This document shows, one piece after another, positions 1 to 8,849 of a DNA stretch of 13,300 bases (position 1 is its first letter; each line of letters begins with the position of its first letter). The translations under genes and the position numbers were made by a program. The notes under the pieces are model-generated. The model was given only the letters and a program-made list of their open reading frames with translations, ran no database searches and had not been told where the DNA came from. Source of the stretch: Stagonosporopsis chrysanthemi (Eukaryota; Ascomycota; Dothideomycetes; Pleosporales; Didymellaceae); assembly GCA_022560025.1 (NCBI GenBank), contig JAFISE010000366.1, positions 1-13,300 of the forward strand, in the 5' to 3' direction.

Positions 1-2500
1 TATATATAGTTAATAAGTAGTAGTAATTTAGACTAGTTATTTTAATAGTATATTATAAATAGTTATAGCTACTAGTTAATATACTTGTTTATAATCTCTG
101 TTTAGCTACTAGTTTCTTTATAGTAGGTAGTAAAAAGCTTAACTTTAACGCTAATAATCTAACAGAACTTAGACTAAAAACAAGATACAAACTAGAGTCT
201 ATAATTAGATACTATTAACTTAAGAGTATAACTAAAATAATAAACTTATTAGATAAATAAATAAGCTATCTTTTATATAGTTATTATCTTGTAGTATAGA
301 ATAGTAATTGCTTATTTTCTTAAATAATTAATAATAACAAGTATTTAATTATATCTAGCTTTGTTTTTTAGAAAATCTTTAAAATCTATATACAGGTTAT
401 GTATAAGTTAATTAAAAATAGGTAGCAAGTGTAAGTACTTATAGAGTTAAGTCTACTTTAAATACTTATAGTAATAAGAGATATAGTTTTATATATATTG
501 TTTATAGCTAGTGCCTATACCTTGCTAGTAATACTATTAAAACAGTAGCTAGTAGGTTTTCTTTATACTTAGGTAAGTAGTAGATACTTAGTTATAAGCT
601 TCTTAAATAAAGCAAGTGCACAGTACTAAGTCTAAGACTACGCACAGATACTCTTAGTATAGAAGTAGAATATTATAGATCTAATAACTAGAGGCTAGAG
701 ATTTTTACTCTTTTTTAAAAGCCTAGTAATTATATTGTAGCACAGCTTTAATTAGTTCTAAAGAGTCTAACTTTATTTCTAGCTATAAGGTATAAATAGT
801 GTGTACTAAAGAATATAAAAAATAGACTTAGGTAAGCTTAAAGTTAATATAGTTGTAAAGTTGTTAAGGTTCTAATAATAATTAAGAGTAATTATCTTCC
901 TAAGTTATTTTAAGGTTAGCTAAGTCTTACTCTCTTTAACTAAGAATATTAGCCTTTCTATTATTCTTTTTTAGAGTATACTTAATTTAGAAATTAAACA
1001 GAGTAAGTACTTTTGCCTACTTAGCTTGTTAGGTATTTAAGACTTTAGTAGTTATAAAATATTCTAGAGAACAGTAGTTAGAATAGACACAGATCTAATT
1101 TAATATAGATATTAGCTTAGCTTTCTACTTGTTAAAGGCTTAGAAGATAGTAAAGAGCTCTTTGTTATAAATCTCCTAGTTAAGCTCTAAACCTAATAGA
1201 GAACAGCTGTAAAATACTATAAAGTACTAGCAGTTGTCTGCATGTTTCTAAGACATAACACTAGCTACTACTTTATCTAATATATTAGTCCTAAGCTTTG
1301 TTTTAAGGTCTAGGTTAAAGTAGCACAGAGTTAAGATAGCTAATAGGCTCTGTTTAAGCTTCTTAAAGCTAGCTAAGCAGTCTAGAGTCTATTTAAAGGT
1401 ATTTAATAGACTCTATAATATAATTAAAGGTTTTACTACTTAAAAAAACTTAGGCACAAATTATTAATAAAAACTAGTAAAGCCTAAGAATAATTTTACA
1501 CCTTTTATAGTTATAAGTAGCTTTTAGTCTACTAAAACCTATACCTTTTTAAAATCTACTTTAATACCTTTGTTTATAAGTATATACTTAAAGTACTAAG
1601 TGCAAGTTATTTAGAATTTACTTTTCTTAATATTAATCTGCAGGCCTATAGAGTAAAGATATTCTAGAACCTTTTTAATATATATCTAGTAAGTCTAAGT
1701 GTTTTTAGAGTAGATAAAGATATTATCTAAGTAAGAAATATAAATATTATCTAAGTAGTTAATTAAAATATTATTTATATAGTGTTAGTACAGGCAGAGC
1801 TATTGTATAAACTAAATAGTAAGACCTTGTACTTATATATACTATAACGTGTCTAGAACGTAGTCTATTCTTTAAAGGCAAGATTTATATAGATTTAGTT
1901 AAAAGCTAATTAAATATTAAACTTAGTAAATATCTTTGCCTTAGATAGTTAGGAAAGTAGCTTGTCTATACAGAATATTAAATAAAAGTTCTTGTAAGTT
2001 AAATTATTTAATTTATAATAGTCTATATAGATATATAGGCTTTTATTTAGCTTCTATATATATAGTACTAGTAATACAAATAGGCTTTAGCTATATTTAA
2101 TCTAACTATGTTAAAGTTAATCTTATATAAACTTCTTAGTTACTTTAAGTTCTTTAAGGTTCTGTTTATATAAAAGAGAATAGTAGTTAGGTAAAAGTTC
2201 TTCTAGAATAATCTTATAGTTATAAGAGTAGTAATCTAGAAGGCTTTTAGCTTCTGTCTTGCTAAATATATTAGTATACTAAGAGTACTAGGCTAGTAAG
2301 TGTTCTTAGATTAGTTAGGCGTTTTTAAAGTTGTCTTAGTTACACTTCTTCTTTATAATATAAGTAATCTTATATAGACTAGTTATAAAGAACTTGTTTT
2401 ATAGTTTTTTAATTAAGAAGTAGAAAGTATTAGCTAAAAGCATAGTAATAGTAGCAATCTTAGTTAGAGTAGTTACAGAGGTGTTTACTACCTTATTAGA
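1..2500 (-). pseudogene. Element A pol remnant: reverse transcriptase, RNase H, integrase
   Basis: This is the polymerase and integrase part of a Ty3/Gypsy polyprotein. An RT N-terminal segment lies near 2480-2260 and leads into a LxDYxSYNYK-like stretch, the family's LPxHRPYDHKI. The VDYRKLN equivalent reads IDYYKLN at 2023. RT motif A reads FTKFNI, with Asp to Asn at 1916-1918. Motif C reads YLDN at 1722-1733 instead of YLDD. RNase H follows, with a VYSNYCSLEYF stretch near 1064. Integrase shows the YIDF first Asp, VSNYR (Asp to Asn at 204-206) and an intact TEIIN Glu near the left edge; the zinc-binding His and Cys are mostly Tyr. Most of pol is in one frame, but the RT N-terminal half is offset, which implies a 1-nt indel near 1775-1790. 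Many TAA/TAG codons stand at Gln or Trp positions. The integrase C-terminus is cut off by the window edge. Confidence 0.88.
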
Positions 2501-3559
2501 TAGTACTAAAAGTTATAAATAAAACTTAAGTAACTTTAATATACTTCTTATATATTAAATAGTAGTACTAAAGCTATATTATTGCTAATACTTTTTTTAT
2601 TTTTATAGAGTATTTTGTTACTATATATCTTACTAAGCTTTGCCTTCCTGTAGAAGTTGTTACAACATTATTAGTAGTAGTAGTATAAAATTATAAGAAT
2701 AAGAGTATTTAGCAGGCTATATTAACTAAGACCTATCTGTATTAAGTTATAGCTTAAAGTACTTAAGCTATTTAATTCTAATTATATAATCTTATAATCT
2801 AAGATCTATAATAATAAAAGAGTAGTTATATACTTTTTAGCTATTAACTATAAGGTATAACTATATATACTAAGTTACTAGAGAAGTAATTTAATTCTAG
2901 AACTCTTTAACTTAAACTAAAAAAAAGTAGTTTTTAGATAAGTTTATAAAGTAAAGTAGAGATAAAATATATAATATTAGAGTTTAAAAATAAGAATTCT
3001 TAAGTACTAGTGTTAACTAAGAAGTAGAGTTAAACACTAAGCTCTTAGTTGCAAAGAATAGTAGAAGTAAAGAAATAAAGTCTGCTAAACAAATAAGATA
3101 GTAAGAGATTAGATAGATTATATCTGTTTAGGCCTTAGTAAAGTAATCTTTCTAAGCAAGACTGTTTCCTATAAAGATTAAATTAGTCTTGTTAAAGTCT
3201 TCTTTAGTATTAACAAAGTCTTCTTATTCTACCTAAATTTTGTATATACAGAGTACTATACAATTCTTAGTAAAGTATTCTAGCTTTCTATAGTTATAGC
3301 AAGCTTCTAGAGTTATATTCTTTATAAGTGTAAGTATATTAGAAAGTTAGCAAAGTATAAAAGTACTCTAGGCAAAGTAAGTAGATTAGCTAAAAAAAGA
3401 GTAATCTTATTAACTTGTTATAACAGAGCTACGTTTTATATCTACCTAGTAGGTTCTTATTAATCTTAAAAGTTATAAGACTAAAAGTAGTAGTATAGTA
3501 AAGTTTTTTTTTTTCTATATTATAGGCAGTTAGGTGTTTTACTATTTAGAAGAAGAAAT
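2501..3559 (-). pseudogene. Element A gag C-terminus and protease region, not resolved
   Basis: This stretch lies between recognisable gag and RT, where a Gag C-terminus and a retropepsin would be expected. The gag frame continues into it from 3579 as a low-complexity, Pro/Gln-like sequence with many TAA/TAG codons. I found no convincing CCHC knuckle and no Asp-Ser/Thr-Gly protease motif. Either RIP has erased them or there are frameshifts I could not place. The assignment rests on position only. Confidence 0.45.
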
Positions 3560-4290
3560 TATACTATTACTACTTAAAGCCTAGATAAAGTACTTAAATA
3601 CTTAGAAAGATCTTAGTCTATATATAGTAAAACTACTCTAATTAAAGTACCTTTTTTTTAATAGCTATACTTAGAAAGTAGCTTTTAAAAGTAGAAAAAG
3701 CTTTTATTTTTTCTATTTAGAGTTAATTAAAGGCTGTTTAGCTTTCTGCCTGCTTGTTCTTAGTTACAAAGTATATCTTAAAGAGCATAATTATTTCTTC
3801 TATAGTATAAAAACAATCTGTCTTATTATTAAAGAAGTACTAAGGTTCTAAGTATTCTTTAGCTAATCTAGAGGTATAACCTTAGACAAGAGCTATACGT
3901 ATATATACACTCTAATAGTAGTCTATATTAATCTCTAGTTAATCTTAAATTAAAGTATACTATTACTAAAAAGTAAAGTTACTTTTATTTATAAGAACTT
4001 TAATATTAAGAGTCTTTTTAGAGAGCTTCTTATATACTATAAGTACTAAGCTAGCTTTAGATAGCTGCCTTATAGTAGATTAATATAGTACACTTATTAG
4101 TAGTATTTCTATTATAAGTAAGAAGTAATCTGCTAGAGCAAGACTAGCATATAACTAAGTAAGTTTTTACTATAGTTAGGCTATCTCTTTTAAGAAATTA
4201 TAGTAGAATAGCTTAAAATTAGATTTGTTGTTAGTAGTAGATAGTTGTACTAATACAGAGCTCTAGAAGCATCTAGTCTCTAATTAGTTC
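3560..4290 (-). pseudogene. Element A gag remnant (Ty3/Gypsy capsid domain)
   Basis: The minus-strand frame from about 4290 to 3579 has no frame change and reads as a retrotransposon Gag. A charged, helical N-terminal part is followed by KTLNIKVLINKS, then RIALVxGYTSRLAKEYLEP ending at 3843. Next come the YTIEEIIMLFKIYF and AFNxL elements and a KAFSTFKSYFLSIA stretch. This order (W/D-rich start, residues around A..YL.P, a YxTxEEM-like segment, then F..F...F..LA) is typical of the Gypsy Gag capsid region. Gag packages the element RNA in cytoplasmic virus-like particles. The initiator Met is not visible; an ATG at 4270-4272 is in another frame. All stops seen are TAA or TAG, as expected from RIP of Gln and Trp codons. 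Confidence 0.75.
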
Positions 4291-4481
4291 TAGAACTAAG
4301 TAGTAAGTCTTATAGTAGTGCCTAATATTAAGGTTGTATCTAAATTAAGTAGGTTATTAATAGTCTCTAAGGGTCTATCTTAGCGTAATCTAACGCAGCT
4401 TTTCTAAAGTTAATCCTAAAGTAGTAAGTTATAAGAAGTTCTAAACCTATAAGCTTTAGTTATTAAGAGATTTCTAGTATC
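4291..4481. other. Presumed 5' untranslated/LTR-side sequence of element A up to the element B insertion
   Basis: This is AT-rich sequence upstream (minus-strand sense) of element A gag. No coding pattern, tRNA-primer site or LTR terminus could be recognised. It ends at the GTATC target duplication of element B. By position it should be leader or LTR of element A. Confidence 0.35.
4477..4481. repeat. Target-site duplication, left copy (GTATC)
   Basis: GTATC directly precedes the left LTR start TGTTAAGG at 4482. It matches exactly the five bases after the right LTR (11376-11380). A 5-bp duplication is usual for Ty3/Gypsy integrases. Confidence 0.9.
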
Positions 4482-5016
4482 TGTTAAGGTTATACTTTAA
4501 GCAAAGCTTATAAGTACTTATTAATTAGTTCTTAAAGATAAATATAGTAATAAGAAGTTTGCAGGGCTAGCAGTAAAGAGTACAGAAACAATCTATTTGT
4601 CTTAAAAGCTAAAGGTAATAATAAGTAGTATAGAGAAGACTGTCTAGCTTAAAGGTTAGTTAAGTTCTAATAACAAAGATTATTACTTAGGTTAAATATA
4701 AACTATAAGAGTTTATATTTCTACTACGCTATATATTATAACTATAAAATGCTTATTAATAAGCAACTAGAGTTAGTCTAATAAGAAATAGCCTTAAGTA
4801 CTTGTTAACAAGCAGAATTATACTATACTTATTAACAAGTATTAGTCTGTATATACTTGTTAACAAGCACTAGTCTATGTGTACTTATTAATAAGTAAGT
4901 TATATAACCTGTAATTACTTATAATTCTTTTGTTCTATGCTCTAATCTCTAGTTCTTATTAGAGTTCTAGTTGGTTACTTATTACACTGTGCTGTATCCT
5001 TTGCAGAATTATAATA
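4482..5016 (-). repeat. Element B left LTR (3' LTR in element sense)
   Basis: It matches 10840-11375 along its whole length, starting TGTTAAGGTT and ending TATAATA on the plus strand. Differences from the other LTR are mostly C/T and G/A transitions, with a few transversions and a 1-nt indel near 4849 (tctgtata versus tcgtata). A conserved G+C-richer block, gcagggctagcag, lies near 4560-4574 and also occurs in the right LTR. Five palindromes lie at 4752-4895. Confidence 0.95.
4752..4895. promoter_or_regulatory. Five-copy palindrome array in the left LTR (CTTGTTAACAAG type)
   Basis: Twelve-base perfect or near-perfect palindromes stand at 4752-4763 (CTTATTAATAAG), 4801-4812 (CTTGTTAACAAG), 4828-4839 (CTTATTAACAAG), 4856-4867 (CTTGTTAACAAG) and 4884-4895 (CTTATTAATAAG). 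Spacing start to start is 49, 27, 28 and 28 bp. The variants differ only by G-to-A or C-to-T changes in TpG/CpA. They may be binding sites for a dimeric protein that regulates LTR transcription; that role is inferred. Confidence 0.75.
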
Positions 5017-5034
5017 CTACTTCTCTGTTCTATC
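5017..5034 (-). promoter_or_regulatory. Polypurine tract (plus-strand DNA primer) of element B
   Basis: Directly next to the left LTR the plus strand is pyrimidine-rich (ctacttctctgttctatc). On the element's sense strand this is a purine tract ending at the LTR. That is the place and composition of a PPT, the RNA primer for second-strand synthesis, and it supports minus orientation. Confidence 0.65.
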
Positions 5035-5071
5035 TAGTTTAACCTTAAACTATATAACAAGTAACTAGGTT

Positions 5072-5079
5072 TATATAAA
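5072..5079 (+). promoter_or_regulatory. Possible TATA box for the antisense ORF
   Basis: TATATAAA lies about 94 bp upstream of the ATG at 5173 and is followed by a CT-rich stretch (5087-5099), as in many fungal promoters. TATA-like strings are common in RIP-affected DNA, so this is weak. Confidence 0.25.
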
Positions 5080-5172
5080 GCTAAAGCTTCTTCTTATCTA
5101 GTAACTAAGTAAGTTAAGATATCTTTCTATATCTGCAACCTTTAACTTAGCTTAGAAATTTAATAAGCTAAT

Positions 5173-5619
5173 ATGCTGTCTAAAGTTCTTTATAACTATT
5201 GTTTTTTTAAAGGCTACAAGTACTATATTATACTAAATACTCTAAACTAAATAAAGTATACTAAGTGTACTAAGGCAAGCAAGCTATATATAAATATATC
5301 TTAGAAATTATTTAATTATACTTGCAAGGAGTACAAGAAGAAGGTTAAAGATAATAAGATATTGTTAGCAACTATAATTATATAGCTGTTGTAAAATAAA
5401 AAGATTCTAAAACAAGCTAAAGATTGCACTCAGTATAAGGTATTAGGCCTAGTAAATAAAATAATTAAGTTAGGTAAGTTGAACTTAGCTAAAGAAGTTA
5501 ATTATCTAGCTGTGTCTATTAGAATATATACCTCTTTAGTAACCTAGAGTACTATAGGTTTTATTAAAGAGTCTGTAGCAAACTATAGTACTTTTACACT
5601 AGCTAGCAGAAGTTTATAA
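5173..5619 (+). pseudogene. Antisense accessory ORF of element B with Zn(II)2Cys6-like N-terminus
   Basis: A plus-strand frame runs opposite to gag-pol from ATG 5173 to TAA 5617-5619 (148 codons). It is interrupted by five or so TAA/TAG codons of RIP type. Codons at 5191 (TAT), 5200 (TGT), 5221 (TAC), 5257 (TAT), 5266 (TGT) and 5287 (TAT) have the spacing CX2CX6CX11CX2CX6C if each Tyr was Cys before G-to-A change; two are still Cys. This is the spacing of fungal Zn(II)2Cys6 DNA-binding clusters. A Lys/Glu-rich helical stretch follows (CKEYKKKVKDNKILL, then NKKILKQAKD), possibly a coiled coil. The end overlaps the 3' end of pol tail to tail, and the start lies 156 bp inside the left LTR. Pfam-type identity is unverified. 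It resembles hypothetical proteins I recall from ascomycete genomes, but I cannot name a family. Confidence 0.6.
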
Positions 5620-5728
5620 GGTTTGTACTTAGCTCCTATATATTTTCTAACTCTAGGTATCCTAACTACTTAACTAAGTACTTATTATTTTAACCTTTCT
5701 TGCAGTGTTTTATAATTTTCTTAACTTT
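5606..5728 (-). pseudogene. Chromodomain at the integrase C-terminus of element B
   Basis: The frame reads VKKIIKHCKKG, then NNKYLVK-stop-LGYLELENI-stop-EL, then NLINF. This matches the chromodomain pattern EVEKIL...KYLVKWxGY..SENTWEP..NL, with both Trp codons changed to TAG. It is offset by one frame from the preceding GPY/F part of integrase, so a 1-nt indel (or +2) lies between about 5760 and 5725. Confidence 0.85.
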
Positions 5729-7409
5729 TTATTTATTATTACTATTAGCTTAGTATTTAGAGTTTAGCTAGTTCTAGTAGTAATACGTAGAACACTAGGT
5801 AGATCTTTGCATCCTTTAGCAGGTCTAGCTAATAGTTAACTAAGCTAATTTACTTTAAAATAAAAAATAGTCTAACTTTAACTTTGTTTAGTTTCTTTAT
5901 TAGTCTTTGTATGCAGTAATTTTTAGTAAAGAGATACACTTTATTCTTTTTTTTTAGCTAAGGTACTATTTTTCTTTTCTAGTTTGTATAAGAAATTGCT
6001 TATAACTAAGCTTTAGCAATATTATTAAGCAACTTCTAGTATACGTCCTTTAGTCTTTATACTAAGAAAATTACTAACTCTATCTAGATATTGCTTTTAA
6101 AGCTTTATATAAAAAGATTTAGGTATTGTCTGTAACTTGCAAAGAACAGTATATAGCCTATTGCTTTAGATTTCTTGTTATTGTATGCAATTTGTGCTAT
6201 AAGCAAGAGTAAAACCTAGTTATTCTGCTGCTAATTACAGTATATTTAAAGGTACGTTTCTATTATCTAGTTTACTTATTTAGTTTGTCTGTCTGTTTGC
6301 AGATAATAAGCTGTTAAAAGTTTCTTCTTAGTTCTTACTTCTATAAAGAATATTGTCTAGAAGTTTAAAGTAAAGAGCTTATCTCTATTACTAATAATTA
6401 ATTTAAGAATACTGTAGTATTAAATAATTCTATCTAAAAATACTTAAGTAAGCTGCTCTACAGTGTAGCTGTATTAGAAAGGTATAAACTTAGCAGCTTT
6501 TGTAAATCTATCTACTATTATAAATATTAAATTATACTTATAGTCTATAACAAGGTCTTTAGATATAAGTAGCTATATAACAAAATCTATTATAATATTT
6601 ATCTAAGGTACTGTTAGTAGCTTTATTGCTTATATCTCTCTATATTTTATATGTGTACTGTACTTATTCTACTAGCAAGCAATATAGTTCTTAATATACT
6701 TAGTAACTTTATTCTTTATATTAAGAAACTTGTAGTATTGTCTAATAAGTTCTATAGTGTACATAATTCCTAGGTGCTTATAAAGTGTATTATTATAGTA
6801 ATCTGCTATAATCTTTGTCTAAAGTTTATCTAGTACTTATATTAGTATATATTATTTCTTCTAAACTTGTATAATTAAGTTAAGCTACTATAATAGTCTT
6901 AGAGATCTGTCTTTGTTAATTCTTAGAATAGCAGCTTTATTAATTGTCTTTTTACCTGCAAGGTTATATTAGCAGCTAAAAGTATTTACTCTGCTATTGT
7001 CTTTGCTTAGAGTGTACAGTATCTTGAATTTGTACTAGCTTAGTATTTCTAACTATCTAACTTGTTATTTATTTAATACCTTAGTAGTAGTAAAGTATAC
7101 TAGGTTCTTATAATCTGTATAGATTATAAGTTCTAAACAGCTTTCTGTATATACTTGCTAATATTCTAGAAATAAGACAATTACTAGTAGTTCTTTATTG
7201 TACATATTATATTATTCTTTTAGTTCTAAGAACTTATATAAGTAATAAGTAATTAGGTACTATTATCTATTTTTTTCTTACGTAATATATACTCTTAGTA
7301 CTAAATCTAAACTATCTATTTCTATTTATATAGGCTTATTGCTTTTAAATATAATTAGTATTAAGGAGTTAATATATACTTGTTACAAAAACTTAAATAT
7401 ATTATCTTG

Positions 7410-7419
7410 TTTTTTTTTT
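7410..7419 (-). other. T10 homopolymer with frameshift in the RT/RNase H connection
   Basis: Upstream (minus sense) the polyprotein reads in the gag frame up to this run. Downstream it continues in another frame as QDNIFKFL and the RNase H domain. Loss of one A (or gain of two) in the A10 run on the coding strand would explain it. Confidence 0.75.
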
Positions 7420-8849
7420 ATTTAAAGAGTATATCTTTTTATATAAGCTTTGCAAGTAGTAAAGCCTTCTTAGAGTAATTCTTAATAAAGCGTCTATTAA
7501 AGTTAACAAACCTAAAGAATTCTTAAATTTCTTTAACTATTATTAGAGTAAGCTAATTCTTTACTATATCTATCTTTGTATTGCTTATCTTTACTCTATG
7601 TTATCTTACAACAAACCTTAGAAATTCTACTTCTTCTTTGTACTATTTGCACTTCTTAGGTTTTAATTAAAGGTCTGCTTGCTTTAAGCATTCTAGCACT
7701 TTAGTAACATATTGTATGTGCTCTTCTAGTATCTTTAAGTACACTAAGATATTGTCTAGGTATACTACTACTGTCTTGTTAAAGTATACTCTAAGGACGT
7801 TGTTAATTAATTCTTAGTATATAGCTAGTATATTTATTAGACTAAATAGTATAACTAGGTACTTATAGAGTCTGTATTATATCTTAAATACTATCTTTTA
7901 TTCTTTGCTTTTCTTTATATAGATAAGGTTATACACTTCTCTTAAATCTAATACAGTAAAGTACTAAGCTTCTTATAATTAATCTTGCAACTTTGTAATA
8001 TTAGGCAGAGAGCATTAATTTTTAATTATAATGTTGTTAAGCTTCCTAAAGTTAATACAAGGTTATAGCTTGCTATCTTTCTTAAAGACAAATATAATAG
8101 AGTACTCTATAAGTAATTTTAATTGTCTAATAAATCTTTTTTCAAAGTTCTTCTTAATATATTTGTGTAATATATTAAGTTCCTTTTCTAATAACTAGTA
8201 TAGTAGCCTAAAAGTTAGTTGCTTTTCTTCTTAGAGCTTAATCTTGTAATCCTAGAGCTTATACTTAGGCAGGGCGTTTGCTGTAAGCTCTTTTTTAAAC
8301 ATCTGTGCGTACTGTCTGTATATATTAAAGATAGTAAGAGGTATACTCTTTTTCTCTTTAACTATTACTTTGTAAGCTAAGAGCTAGTTAGTCTCTGTGT
8401 AGTTAACTGCTCTATCTTAGCGTGTCTTAGTTAAAGAAATATTACTAATCTCTTTTTTATCTACTAGCTATATTGTAGGCTGTGCAAGATCTAGCTATAT
8501 TATGCTGTAGTTACAGCGCTCTAATAAAAGCTTGTTATACTTCTAATCTATTAGCAGATTATACTTTTATAACTAAGGCAATCTTTGTATAATATTGTAA
8601 GCAGCTGTTTCTAGAATGTCTAGAGTTATCTGCTTATAGTAGTTTTCTATTTTAAGAGATTATAGTATTACCTTATAGGTTACTACTAATTCTCTTAGTA
8701 TTAGTTCTTTATTAGCAACTTATAAAGAGTATAGTTCTCTTTTCTTTTACTTAGTTATACCTGTATAATTAATAGCATATTAAGACACGTAGTTACTTTG
8801 TACTCTTAAGTCTACTATTACTATTATCTGTCTGCTATTTAGCACAATA

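Larger units (their letters stand above)
1..4481 (-). mobile_element. Element A: Ty3/Gypsy retrotransposon, RIP-degraded, truncated by the left window edge
   Basis: Read on the minus strand, the segment gives gag near 4290-3560, then RT, RNase H and integrase down to position 1. This is the Ty3/Gypsy domain order. The 3' end of pol and the downstream LTR lie outside the window. The 5' LTR should lie to the right of gag but cannot be defined because only one side of the element is present; it may include 4291-4481 and continue beyond the element B insertion from 11381. Element A differs from element B in its RT and integrase sequence, so it is a separate family. The upper boundary given here is simply the insertion point of element B. 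Confidence 0.85.
5590..8849 (-). pseudogene. Element B pol remnant: retropepsin, RT, RNase H, integrase, chromodomain
   Basis: This continues the gag frame. Retropepsin: VDLRVQSNYVS, from DSGAQSNYVS, with Asp 8810-8812 kept and Gly to Arg. RT: a PLPNITxLQD-like segment, motif A with Asp kept (7946-7948), and motif C YLDN at 7751-7762 (second Asp to Asn). The frame changes at the T10 run 7410-7419. RNase H: Asp 7314-7316, Glu 7191-7193 and Asp 7113-7115 all kept. Integrase zinc domain: His 6774-6776 and Cys 6675-6677 kept, the partners now Tyr. Integrase core: Asp 6585-6587 kept, Asp to Asn at 6387-6389, Glu to Lys at 6279-6281. GPY/F module at 5865-5873 (G to R, P to L). The frame changes again at about 5725-5760 and a chromodomain follows (5606-5728: NNKYLVK, LGYLELENI). 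Chromodomains usually guide integration to modified histones. The true stop codon is uncertain. Confidence 0.92.

Noticed and set aside
2700..3000. Retropepsin of element A
   Set aside because: I tried all minus-strand frames over part of the region and found no D-S/T-G motif or its RIP derivative with convincing flanks.
3481..3600. Possible CCHC knuckle of element A (a KHLTAY stretch)
   Set aside because: The expected Cys positions read Phe (TTC), which C-to-T/G-to-A change does not produce from Cys codons.
4752..4895. Spaced repeats as a CRISPR-like array
   Set aside because: Repeats are 12 bp and palindromic, intervals are similar in both LTR copies, and the setting is a fungal retrotransposon. 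Regulatory sites in an LTR fit better.
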